From assembly GCA_905234645.1 (NCBI GenBank), contig CAJOIS010000022.1, positions 1 to 64,000 on the forward strand: a DNA stretch of 64,000 bases. The letters run 5' to 3'. Every line of letters starts with the position of its first letter. The first letter of the stretch is position 1. This document shows positions 38,213 through 48,232 of this stretch, piece by piece. Below the pieces are notes generated by a model, which saw only the letters and a list, made by a program, of their open reading frames with translations, did not search any database and was not told where the DNA came from. Made by a program: the position numbers and the translations under genes. The DNA is from an uncultured Bacteroidales bacterium. GTDB taxonomy: Bacteria > Bacteroidota > Bacteroidia > Bacteroidales > F082.

Positions 38213-39139
38213 ATGATGACAAAAATAACCGTCAACGAGGTCACAAAGAAATTCGCCGACCACATCGCCTTAGACCGTATGTGCATTGACATCCCAGAGC
38301 ATTGCATATACGGCCTTTTGGGTCCCAATGGCGCCGGCAAGACCACCCTCATCCGCATCCTCAACCAAATCACTGCCCCCGACTCCGGCCAAGTGCTGAT
38401 AGGAGGAGAACCGCTGTGCCAGAAGCACATCACTCATATCGGCTACCTGCCCGAGGAACGCGGCCTATACAAGAAGATGAAAGTCGGCGAGCAAGCCATC
38501 TACCTCGCCGAGTTGAAAGGCATTAATAAAGCCGAGGCCCAAAAACGGCTGAAGGAATGGTTCGACAAGTTCGAAATCAGCAGCTGGTGGGACAAGAAAG
38601 TCGAGGAACTCTCGAAAGGCATGCAACAGAAGGTGCAGTTCATCACCACCGTCATCCACAAACCCGACATCCTCATCTTCGACGAGCCTTTCAGCGGCTT
38701 CGACCCCATCAATGCCAACCTCTTGAAGGAATCCATCCTCGAGCTGAGGGACAAAGGCGCCACCATTTTGCTCTCCACCCACAACATGGCCTCCGTAGAG
38801 GAGCTGTGTGACAGCATAACTCTTATCAACAACGGCAAGAGCATTCTGCAAGGGCGTGTCGTCGACATCAAGCGGCAACACGACACCCACAAGAGGGAAA
38901 TCATTATCCGCACGGACAACTCACAGCCGATTTATGCCTTGGGCGACACCTATAATAATATAAAGGTGGAACCGACAGAGGTGACGGACGAGATCAAGCT
39001 GACCACCTTTAGTGAGTCACCTAACGCCTTACTGGAGCAGCTGATGCAAATCGGGCAACTCGTCTCCTACAAAGAGGTGCTACCATCCATGAACGACATC
39101 TTTATCCAAGAAGTGCAATCCCAAAATCAAGCCTCATGA
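38213..39139 (+). CDS. ABC transporter ATP-binding protein (NatA-like, DUF4162 C-terminus)
   Basis: GPNGAGKTTLIRIL, LSKGMQQKVQ, LIFDEPFSGFDP. Confidence 0.92.
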   Translation: MMTKITVNEVTKKFADHIALDRMCIDIPEHCIYGLLGPNGAGKTTLIRILNQITAPDSGQVLIGGEPLCQKHITHIGYLPEERGLYKKMKVGEQAIYLAELKGINKAEAQKRLKEWFDKFEISSWWDKKVEELSKGMQQKVQFITTVIHKPDILIFDEPFSGFDPINANLLKESILELRDKGATILLSTHNMASVEELCDSITLINNGKSILQGRVVDIKRQHDTHKREIIIRTDNSQPIYALGDTYNNIKVEPTEVTDEIKLTTFSESPNALLEQLMQIGQLVSYKEVLPSMNDIFIQEVQSQNQAS

Positions 39140-40449
39140 ACAAGATCGGACTCATCATCAAGCGCGAGTACCTGACGCGCGTGCGCAAGCGCAGCTTCCT
39201 CATCCTGACCTTCCTGGGGCCCATCCTCTTGGCGGCCATTTACATCATCCCCATCATGCTCGCCCTCAATTCCAGCACAGACCACCTGCGTGTGGCTGTC
39301 GTCGACGAGAGCCGTTGGTTTGAGGAACGCTTCACCAACAACAAGGAACATACCTTTGTCACCATGCAAGGCCAACCCATCGACTCGGTCAAAGAAATGG
39401 TGAAAAGCGGCGTCTTCGACATGGCATTGTATGTGCCTCCAACACAACTCAACATCCCTTCGAATGCCGTAGTCTACAGCATACGGCAGGTGCCTATGGA
39501 AGTTGAGAACTACATCAGCAGCGTGATGAAGAAGGAAATCGAAGACCAAAAACTGATGGCACAAGGCGTCGACCCAGAGATCGTCAGCTCGGTGAAGACC
39601 GACGTCAACTTGCAAATCATGCGCATGGACGACAAAGGCAACGAAAAGGAGACCTTCACCAAGGTACAGTTTGCCCTTGGCATCGGATTGGCCATGATGG
39701 TCTACATGTTCATCATCTTCTTTGGCGGACAGGTGATGCAAGGCGTGGCGGAAGAGAAGAACAACCGCATCATCGAAGTCATCATCAGCTCGGTGAAACC
39801 CTTCCAGCTGATGATGGGAAAAGTCATCGGCGTCTCGCTCGTAGCCCTCACCCAGTTCGTCATGTGGATCCTGCTGACGGGCGTGCTTTATGTAGGCTTC
39901 TCCGCCTTCATCGGCATCAGCCATCCCGACTTGCTGTCGGCTGGCACCGTAATGAGCCAGGAAATCACCACCAACGACATCATGAACAACGAAAGCGTTC
40001 AAGGCATCCTGCAAATCGTCCACAGCATCAACTTTGGCACCATCATCGGCTGCTTCCTAATATTCTTCATTTTAGGGTATCTGCTCTATGCTACCTTGTA
40101 TGCCGCCATCGGCTCGTTGGTTGACAACAATACTGATTCACAGCAATTTACATTACCCATCACCGTACCGCTCATCATCGCCATCATCAGTTCGTTCTAC
40201 ATCGTCAACAACCCCGACAGCTCCTTGGCGGTGTGGCTCTCGATGATACCATTCACCTCCCCCATTTCGATGATGGTCAGAATCCCGTTTGGCGTGCCCA
40301 TCTGGCAGATCGTGGTTTCAATCCTGCTGCTGGTCGGCACCTTTGTCCTGATGACTTGGATTGCGGCAAAAATCTACCGCACGGGCATATTGATGTACGG
40401 AAAAAAACTTTCTTACAAGGAAATCTTCAAATGGTTAAGATACAAATAA
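39136..40449 (+). CDS. ABC-2 type permease (NatB-like)
   Basis: KREYLTRVRKRSFLILTFLGPIL, multiple TM segments, GVAEEKNNRIIEVIISSVKPFQLMMGKV. Confidence 0.9.
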   Translation: MNKIGLIIKREYLTRVRKRSFLILTFLGPILLAAIYIIPIMLALNSSTDHLRVAVVDESRWFEERFTNNKEHTFVTMQGQPIDSVKEMVKSGVFDMALYVPPTQLNIPSNAVVYSIRQVPMEVENYISSVMKKEIEDQKLMAQGVDPEIVSSVKTDVNLQIMRMDDKGNEKETFTKVQFALGIGLAMMVYMFIIFFGGQVMQGVAEEKNNRIIEVIISSVKPFQLMMGKVIGVSLVALTQFVMWILLTGVLYVGFSAFIGISHPDLLSAGTVMSQEITTNDIMNNESVQGILQIVHSINFGTIIGCFLIFFILGYLLYATLYAAIGSLVDNNTDSQQFTLPITVPLIIAIISSFYIVNNPDSSLAVWLSMIPFTSPISMMVRIPFGVPIWQIVVSILLLVGTFVLMTWIAAKIYRTGILMYGKKLSYKEIFKWLRYK

Positions 40450-40547
40450 CTGAATTACAACTTTTTAAGTACAAAAACAAGGCTTTAAGGAGATAAAGAA
40501 AAAAGTGCTTAAAAAAAGTAATATTTGGGTATTCAAAAGAAAAATCC

Positions 40548-40555
40548 TATTTTTG
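40548..40555 (+). promoter_or_regulatory. -7 element TATTTTTG upstream of secDF
   Basis: Matches TAnnTTTG. Confidence 0.45.
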
Positions 40556-40632
40556 CAGGCTCGTAATTGAGTAAAAAGACCATTCTTGAAAATATAACAA
40601 ATTAAAAGTCAAATAATTAAATTAGTTTTACA

Positions 40633-43600
40633 ATGCAAAACAAAGGAGCAATCAGGACGATAGCCATTATCTTCGCGCTCATCTTTCTCTACCAGCTTTC
40701 CTTCACCTTGGTGACCAAGCGTAAGTATGCCGAAGCAGAGGCTACCAAACTTGCAAATGGAGACGAGTCCGTGTTCAATCTTCTCAAGGACGAGAAGGAA
40801 ACTTACTATCTGGACTCGATGAGCAACGTGAATGTGTATAACTTGCTGGTCAAGAAGTACACCTATCGCGATGCAAAGGAAAGAGAAATCAACTTGGGTC
40901 TGGACTTGAAGGGCGGTATGAACGTCACCCTCGAAGTCTCGGTGAAAGACATCGTGAGAGCCTTGTCGGGCAATTCTCAAGACCCCACCTTCTTGAAAGC
41001 GATGGAATTGGCCACGCAAAGACAGGAAAAGAGCGAAGGCGAATTCGTCACCCTGTTTGGTCAGGCTTTCGAGGAAGTTGACCCCAACGCCAGACTTGCT
41101 TCCATTTTCCTCTATGAATTCAAAGACAAAGGCATCACCGTCAACTCCAGCAACAACGACGTGCTGAAGGTCTTGAAGAGCTGTCGACCGTTCATACCAG
41201 ATCTTGGGTACCCGTATCGACCGTTTCGGTGTGGCACAGCCCAACATCCAAAAGATGGAGAACTCGGGCCGCATCCTCGTCGAATTGCCCGGCATCAAAG
41301 ATCCGAAGCGTGTGCGTAAGCTCCTTCAAGGTACGGCACAACTCGAATTCTGGGAGACCTACAACTTCTCAGAGATCCAGCAGTACCTAATGGAAGCCAA
41401 CAGCAAGCTCGCCGAGACCCGCAAAGCCAAGAACTCACTGGCTGAGACCGAAGCTGAGCCCGTTGCCGAAAACGAAGGCGAAGTTGAAGCTGAAACCGAG
41501 CAGCCTGTCGTCGAGGAAGCCGACAGCACCGCCATGGCCGCTGTCGACAGCACTGCCAACGACGACCTCCTCGGCCAACTCAACGAGGGCAACGAAGAAG
41601 TTGCTGCCGAAGAAGAGACTGAAGACCAATTTGCTGAGAACAACCCGTTGTTCTCCAAGCTCATGGTCATGAATAGCAACTCAGCGCGCGTGGGTATGGC
41701 CCAGGTGAAAGACACCGCCGCCATTAACCAGATGCTTGCTGAAACCCGCAACCTCTTCCCCCGCAACCTGAAGCTGGCTTGGACCGTGAAGCCTGAAGTG
41801 CTCAAAGGCAACGACGGTGAATCGGTTGAAGTGCTCGACCTCGTCGCCCTGAAGATGTCGCGCGACAACACCTGCGCCCTCGGTGGTGAAGTCATCACCG
41901 ACGCCCGTCAGGACTACGGCCAAGGCAACCAAGTGGAAGTCACCATCCAGATGAACCCCGAAGGTGCCAAGGCCTGGAAGCGCCTCACCGGCGAGAACAT
42001 CGGCAAGCAGATCGCCATCGTCCTCGACGATTACGTCTACTCCTACCCTGTCGTCAACGGTGAAATCCCGAACGGCCGTTCATCCATCAGCGGTGGCGGC
42101 ATGACCATCGAAGAGGCCCAAGACTTGGCCAACATCCTGAAGGCTGGTAAGCTGCCTGCTCCCGCCAGAATCCTGGAAGAGCAAGTGGTTGGTCCTTCGC
42201 TGGGTAAGGAAGCCGTGCAAAAGGGTATGTGGTCCATGGTGTTCGCCTTCATCCTCGTGCTGGTCTACATGGTGTTCTTCTACAAGAAGGCCGGTCTCGT
42301 GGCTGATATCGCCCTTATCGTCAACGTGTTCTTCCTGTTTGGCGTGCTGGCATGCCTCGGCTCCGTGCTGACCTTGCCTGGTATCGCAGGTATCGTGTTG
42401 ACCTTGGGTATGGCCGTCGACTCGAACGTGATTATCTTCGAACGTATCAAGGAAGAAATCAAGGCTGGCAAGGGCATCAAGCTCGCCATCGCCGACGGTT
42501 ACAAGAACGCTTACTCCGCCATCATCGACGGTAACGTCACCACCTTGATCACTGGTATCATCCTCATCATCTTGGGTACGGGTCCTGTCCACAGCTTCGC
42601 CGTCACCCTCTGCATCGGTATCCTGACCTCTCTGGCCACGTCCATCTTCATCTCGCGTTTGATCTTCGAACGCATGCTGGACAAGGAAAGAGAAATCAGC
42701 TTCAGCACTGCTTGGACACGCAACTTCTTGCAGGATAAGCACTACGATTTCATTGGCATGCGCAAGGTCTCCTTTATCATCTGCATCTGCTTCCTTGTGA
42801 TCAGCTTAGGCTCGCTCGGCATCCGTCGTCTGAACCTCGGTATCGACTTCAAGGGTGGTCGTAACTACGTTGTCCAATTCGACAATCCGAGCATCAAGGT
42901 TGAAGACGTGCGTGAGGCTTTGGCTGAGTCCAAGGTCGCCGTCAACGCCGACGCCATCCACAAAGCCCTCGAGATGAGAGAAGACCAAGAAGTGGAAGGC
43001 TGGTCAACGCCTGAAGTGAAGACCTATGGTACCAACGGTCAGGTGAAGATCACGACCAAGTTCTTGATCAACAACGACAGCCCCGCCGTCGACAGCGTCA
43101 TCCAAGTCATCCTCTACGAAAACTTGATGGGTCTCTATAACAATGACCTGACGATGAACCAGTTCTCTTCGGAAGACGAAACCGTGGGTATCTTGAGCAC
43201 CCAGAAAGTCGGTGCCACCATCGCCAGCGACGTCACACGTAAGTCTATCATCGCCATCATCGTGGCTTTGGCCCTCATGTTCTGCTACATCGCCATCCGA
43301 TTCAAGAAGTGGCAGTATGGTGTGGCTTCTATCATGGCCTTGACGCAAGATACCATCATTGTGTTGGGTATGTACTCCTTGTTCTACAATGTGCTGCCCT
43401 TCACCATGGAAGTCGACCAGAGCTTCATCGCCGCTGTGCTGACCGTCATCGGTTACTCCATCAACGCTACGGTGGTTATCTTCGACCGTATCCGTGAAAA
43501 CGTCGGTCTCCACCCGAAGAGCTCTTGGAAGACCAACATGAACAATGCTGTCAACAGCACCTTGACCCGTTCGTTCAACACCTCGGGTTCGACCTTGGTC

Positions 43601-43777
43601 GTGTTGCTCGCCATCTTCATCTTCGGCGGCGACACCATCCGCGGCTTCATCTTCGCCCTGTTGGTTGGTGTGTTGGCTGGTACCTTCTCGTCAGTGTTCC
43701 TGTCTTCGCCGTTCGCCTATGTCTTGATGAAGGGCAACAAGAAAGACAAGGACATCGTCGAAGAAGACAAGAAATGA
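40633..43777 (+). pseudogene. secDF: SecDF fusion translocase subunit, split by a frameshift/microdeletion near 41185
   Basis: ORF 40633-41319 (frame 1) is SecD-like up to NDVLKVLK. SecD homology resumes in frame 2 as AVDRSYQILGTRIDRFGVAQPNIQ (ORF 41204-43777). May be an assembly error rather than a true pseudogene. Confidence 0.8.
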
Positions 43778-43814
43778 TTGAAACATCATTATTAACCTTC
43801 TAAACTGCTTGCAA

Positions 43815-43846
43815 AAATCCCGCTGGAAACGGCGGGATTTTTTTGT
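43815..43846 (+). terminator. hairpin terminator AAAATCCCGC...GCGGGATTTTTTT
   Basis: Inverted repeat plus T run after secDF. Confidence 0.8.
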
Positions 43847-43879
43847 GGATAAAACCTTCTTTGTTTCACGGAATTGTTG

Positions 43880-43887
43880 TATCTTTG
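43880..43887 (+). promoter_or_regulatory. -7 element TATCTTTG upstream of PorE-like gene
   Basis: TTTG-N17/19-TATCTTTG arrangement. Confidence 0.55.
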
Positions 43888-43951
43888 TAGTTTGAATTAA
43901 ACCGCAATAAAACGCCCTATTTGGCGTTTCACAAAAAGATAATTAAGACCC

Positions 43952-46408
43952 ATGAAAAGATATATTTTGATCTTCCTCTCGGCGCTGTTTATCTTCATGA
44001 GCAGTGACCTTTACGCACAAAGAAGAAATCCGGCCAAGAACGCCGACCTAGCCTTCGGACGCAAACAATACACCGAAGCCGTCGACCGCTACAAGAAAGC
44101 CTACCGCAGGGTGCGCCGCAACAAGGACGAACGCAACCGTATCAGCTTCCAGATGGCAGAATGCTACCGCCTCATCGGCCTCACCAAACGCGCCGAGCCT
44201 TACTACAAGCGCCTCCTGAAAACCGAATATCCCAACACCCACCCCGAAGTCTATCTCAATCTCGCCGAGACTTACAAGATGAACGAGAAATACAAGGACG
44301 CCATCGAGATGTACGAGATCTACTCACAAAAGGTGCCCAACGACCCACGAGGGCCATTAGGCATTGAGACCACCCAACTGATACAGGAGTGGAAGGAGAA
44401 CCCCTCGAAATACGAACTCACCCCGTTGAAAAAGGTGAACTCCACCAAGGACTCCGACTACTGCGCCACATGGCTCAACAGCAACTTCAACGAGATCATC
44501 TTCACCTCCACCCGCGACGCCGCCACCGGTAAGGAAAAAGACGGCATCACAGGGCAAGAATTCGCCGACTTCTTCACCTCGAAGCAAGACCGTAAGGGCG
44601 ACTGGAGCACCCCCAACCTCGCCGACGACACCGAAAACGTCAACACCACCGCCAGCGAAGGCGCTGCCTTCATGAACTCTACTTTCACCAAGCTCTATTT
44701 CACACGCTGCCACAACGGCGCCCATAAGAAAAACGGTTGCCAGATCATGGTGGCAGGTAAAAGCGGCGGCAGCTTCTCAGAGGCACGCGTCGTAGAGATT
44801 GCAGGCGTCGACACCCTTGACATCGTAGGTCATCCCACCCTCACCAGCGACGAGCGCATCATGTACTTCGCTGCCGAGCGCAAAGGCGGCTTCGGCGGCA
44901 ATGACATCTGGGTGGCCATGCGCGACAACCCCAACGAACCTTTCAAGCATCCCTTCAACCTTGGCGAGCGTATCAACACCGCCGGCAATGAAGTGTTCCC
45001 GTTCTTACGTTACGACACCGTGTTGTATTTCGCTTCCGACGGCCATGGCGGCATGGGAGGCTTGGACATCTTCGTCTCCTCCATCGACACCGCCGGCAAC
45101 TGGGGCGAACCCCGCAACCTGAAATATCCCATCAACTCTACGGGCGATGACTTCGGCATCGTCTTCCATCCCACCGAAGAACGCGGCTTCATCTCTTCGA
45201 ATCGTGGCAACACCCGTGGCCTCGACAACATCTATTACTTTGAAGAGCCGCCCATCCTGTTCACCTTCTCGGGCACCGTCAAAGATGCCAAGACCAAGCA
45301 GCTCGTTGAAAACGCCACTGTGCGCCTCATCGGCAGCGACGGCTCCAACATCTCAACCCGCACCAACGACAGGGGCTACTTCAACTTCAGCGAGAGCCAG
45401 ATGAACAAGAACACGACCTACGACATCACCATCGACAAGGACAACTACTTCACCTTGGCCGCACAAGAGACCACCATGGGATTGGAATTCAGCAAGGATA
45501 TCGTTAAAGACTTCGACATTGAGCCCATCCCGCAGGAGCCCATCATGCTACCCGACATCCTCTACGACCTGGGCAAATGGGACCTCAAGCCCCAGTTTGA
45601 AGACTCATTGCAAGGCCTCATCGAGACACTGCAAATCAACCCGACCATCACCATCGAGTTGGCTTCACATACCGACAGCCGCGACACTGACGAACACAAC
45701 GACATCCTGTCGCAGAAGCGCGCCCAGAGCGTCGTCGACTACCTCATCATCCGTGGCATCGACCCGCTCCGCCTCACCGCCAAGGGCTATGGCGAGCGTG
45801 TACCTCGCACTATCGCGAATGACATCAAGGTGAAAGGCTACACCTTCAAGGCGGGCACAAGACTCACCGAAGACTTCATCAACTCGCTGCCCAGCACTGA
45901 GGTGAAGGAAGCCGCTCACCAGATGAACCGTCGTACCGAGTTCCGCATCCTCAGCAAGGACTTCGTGCCACGCACCGAAATCGCTGAAGGCGGCACGGTC
46001 AACATCGCCATCAACCCGCAGGAAGACCAGACTTTGACATTCACTGTCGATAAGAAGGGTTATTTCAACTTCGTCGCCAATGTGGACGGCTATAACGAGC
46101 CCTTCACCTACAGCCAAAACGCCGACTTCTGCGTCTCCGAGAGCTATGCGTTGGAGATGCTTAGGAATGGTCGTATTTCTGCCGACAACTTCAAGGGCGA
46201 CGTGGACAAGATTCTCACCACGGGTGGCATCGCCAATGACGCCATCTTCACCATCAGGGAAGTGAGAATCGCTGGCCGCTCGCTCTACAATGTGGACTGT
46301 AAGGTCGTGAGCAGGATGATCGAAAGATGGGTCATCGGACAAAAGACCATGAAGCAACTCGGCAACTTCGAGTTTGACACCAAAGAACAGAAATTGAAAT
46401 TCAAATAA
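43952..46408 (+). CDS. PorE-like T9SS-associated OmpA-family protein (TPR, PD40 propeller, CarboxypepD_reg-like, OmpA domain, extra C-terminal domain)
   Basis: TPRs at N-terminus, ERGFISSNRGN propeller motifs, FSGTVKDAKTKQLVENATVRL, ELASHTDSRDTDEHNDILSQKRAQSVVDYL. Confidence 0.8.
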   Translation: MKRYILIFLSALFIFMSSDLYAQRRNPAKNADLAFGRKQYTEAVDRYKKAYRRVRRNKDERNRISFQMAECYRLIGLTKRAEPYYKRLLKTEYPNTHPEVYLNLAETYKMNEKYKDAIEMYEIYSQKVPNDPRGPLGIETTQLIQEWKENPSKYELTPLKKVNSTKDSDYCATWLNSNFNEIIFTSTRDAATGKEKDGITGQEFADFFTSKQDRKGDWSTPNLADDTENVNTTASEGAAFMNSTFTKLYFTRCHNGAHKKNGCQIMVAGKSGGSFSEARVVEIAGVDTLDIVGHPTLTSDERIMYFAAERKGGFGGNDIWVAMRDNPNEPFKHPFNLGERINTAGNEVFPFLRYDTVLYFASDGHGGMGGLDIFVSSIDTAGNWGEPRNLKYPINSTGDDFGIVFHPTEERGFISSNRGNTRGLDNIYYFEEPPILFTFSGTVKDAKTKQLVENATVRLIGSDGSNISTRTNDRGYFNFSESQMNKNTTYDITIDKDNYFTLAAQETTMGLEFSKDIVKDFDIEPIPQEPIMLPDILYDLGKWDLKPQFEDSLQGLIETLQINPTITIELASHTDSRDTDEHNDILSQKRAQSVVDYLIIRGIDPLRLTAKGYGERVPRTIANDIKVKGYTFKAGTRLTEDFINSLPSTEVKEAAHQMNRRTEFRILSKDFVPRTEIAEGGTVNIAINPQEDQTLTFTVDKKGYFNFVANVDGYNEPFTYSQNADFCVSESYALEMLRNGRISADNFKGDVDKILTTGGIANDAIFTIREVRIAGRSLYNVDCKVVSRMIERWVIGQKTMKQLGNFEFDTKEQKLKFK

Positions 46409-46412
46409 TTTG

Positions 46413-46483
46413 CCTATGGCTTATGGCTCATGGCCTATGGCTAGAAAAGCCATAAGCCATCGGCCATAGGCTATAAGCCATAG
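46413..46483. repeat. heptamer-unit palindrome (4 + 5 units, CCTATGG-type / GCCATAA-type)
   Basis: CCTATGG CTTATGG CTCATGG CCTATGG - CTAGAAAA - GCCATAA GCCATCG GCCATAG GCTATAA GCCATAG, read directly. Confidence 0.92.
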
Positions 46484-46490
46484 AAAAGAA

Positions 46491-47654
46491 ATGGAAAAGC
46501 AAAGATACTCATTGCGCGGCGTCTCCGCAGAAAAAGAAGACATCCACAACGCCATCAAGAACCTCGACAAGGGTCTTTATCCCAACGCCTTCTGCAAAAT
46601 CATCCCCGACATCCTTGGCCACGACCCGCTGTATTGCAACATCATGCACGCCGATGGCGCAGGGACGAAGTCGTCATTGGCCTACCTCTATTGGAAAGAG
46701 ACCGGCGACATGAGCGTGTGGGAAGGCGTGGCGCAAGACGCCGTGGTGATGAACACCGACGACCTCATCTGCGTGGGTGCGACGGACAACATGCTGCTCT
46801 CCTCCACCATCGGGCGCAACAAGAGCCTGATTCCTGGCGAGGTAATCTCAGCCTTGATTAACGGCACAGAGCATTTCTTGCAGAAACTGCGTGACTTGGG
46901 TATCGGCATCTACCTCACTGGTGGTGAGACCGCAGATGTGGGCGACCTCGTTCGCACTGTCATCGTCGACAGTACCGTGACGACACGAATCAGGCGCGAC
47001 GAAGTGATTGAAAACAATTTGCAGCCTGGTGATGTCATCGTGGCCTTCGCCTCTTACGGACAAGCCACTTACGAGGACTGCTACAACGGTGGCATGGGTA
47101 GCAACGGCCTCACCTCGGCACGCCACGACATGCTGAACCATTATTTGGCAGAGAAATACGACGAGAGCTACGACCACAGCATCCCCGAGGACTTGGTCTA
47201 TTCCGGTCCGCACAAACTCACCGACCCCACCGAAGTTCCCGGCGTGGATGTAGGCAAACTCATCCTCTCTCCCACCCGCACCTATGCCCCGTTGATGATC
47301 CCGATTCTGAAGGACTTCCGCAAGCAGATCCACGGCATCATCCACTGCAGCGGCGGTGCCCAGACCAAGGTGCTGCATTTCGTCGACAAACTGCACATCG
47401 TGAAGGACAACATGCTGGCCTTGCCGCCGTTGTTCCGTATGATTCAGGCTGCTTCGGGCACTGATTGGCATGAAATGTACAAGGTCTTCAACATGGGCCA
47501 CCGTCTGGAAATCTACACCAATGAAAAAGCTGCTAATGAGATGATTGCCATTGCCAAAGAGTTCAATATTGATAGCCAAATCATTGGACATGTTGAGGCT
47601 TCGGATGTGAAACGGCTGACGATTAAGAGCGAGTTTGGATTATTTGAGTATTGA
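46491..47654 (+). CDS. purM: phosphoribosylformylglycinamidine cyclo-ligase
   Basis: HADGAGTKSSLAYLYW, DDLICVGA, YLTGGETADVGDLVRT, YGQATYEDCYNGGMGSNGLT. Confidence 0.93.
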   Translation: MEKQRYSLRGVSAEKEDIHNAIKNLDKGLYPNAFCKIIPDILGHDPLYCNIMHADGAGTKSSLAYLYWKETGDMSVWEGVAQDAVVMNTDDLICVGATDNMLLSSTIGRNKSLIPGEVISALINGTEHFLQKLRDLGIGIYLTGGETADVGDLVRTVIVDSTVTTRIRRDEVIENNLQPGDVIVAFASYGQATYEDCYNGGMGSNGLTSARHDMLNHYLAEKYDESYDHSIPEDLVYSGPHKLTDPTEVPGVDVGKLILSPTRTYAPLMIPILKDFRKQIHGIIHCSGGAQTKVLHFVDKLHIVKDNMLALPPLFRMIQAASGTDWHEMYKVFNMGHRLEIYTNEKAANEMIAIAKEFNIDSQIIGHVEASDVKRLTIKSEFGLFEY

Positions 47655-48211
47655 TAATGAATATGAAAAATCTTGTATTTCTCATTTGTATAGCCTTCTC
47701 CATGACTTTCTATTCCTGTGGCTCAACAAAAGGTTATGTCGGTCCTAGGCTAGAAAGCACTTCTTTGGCGACCATCAACCAAGGAACCAACAAACTGACT
47801 ATTGACAAAAGAAAGACCCAAGAAACCGCACTCCTCATACAAGTTGATTCCATCTCTGTAGGAGACTATTTTAAGGGATACCCTACACATTGCAGCATCC
47901 TGCCAGGATCGCATACTGTTGAGATTCGGCATTTGCAAAAATGGAATGATCACTCCACTGACGCCGCTATTATGGGTGGACTTTTTGGTGGAATCATCGG
48001 AGCTGCCGTAGCTGGGAGTATTGCGGAATCCAGCAATACACACAAACACTATCTTATCACTTTCGATGCTGTTGTTGGCCATTCATACACTATCAAGGCA
48101 GTTACAGACCCCGAAACACTGGATGTTGACATATACGTCTCTGACGACAGCAATGGTGAACGTATTGAATCAACCTTCGTCTTAAAAGAAGACGAAAAAA
48201 GAAAAGAATAA
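47651..48211 (+). CDS. hypothetical lipoprotein with glycine-zipper segment
   Basis: Lipobox FYSC; AAIMGGLFGGIIGAAVAGSIAE. Confidence 0.65.
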   Translation: MIMNMKNLVFLICIAFSMTFYSCGSTKGYVGPRLESTSLATINQGTNKLTIDKRKTQETALLIQVDSISVGDYFKGYPTHCSILPGSHTVEIRHLQKWNDHSTDAAIMGGLFGGIIGAAVAGSIAESSNTHKHYLITFDAVVGHSYTIKAVTDPETLDVDIYVSDDSNGERIESTFVLKEDEKRKE

Positions 48212-48232
48212 AGGTAAACCTTTTTATAGATT

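Noticed and set aside
37138-38433. 431-aa minus-strand ORF
   Set aside because: Antisense to dnaJ and the ABC ATPase; Ala/Thr-rich pseudo-translation of Gly/Phe-rich coding sequence.
41160-41215. Programmed frameshift or intentional split of SecD
   Set aside because: No slippery sequence or start site at the junction, and conserved linker residues are lost.
46413-46483. CRISPR array
   Set aside because: Units are 7 nt with no spacers and form a hairpin. No CRISPR array or cas gene was seen in the window.
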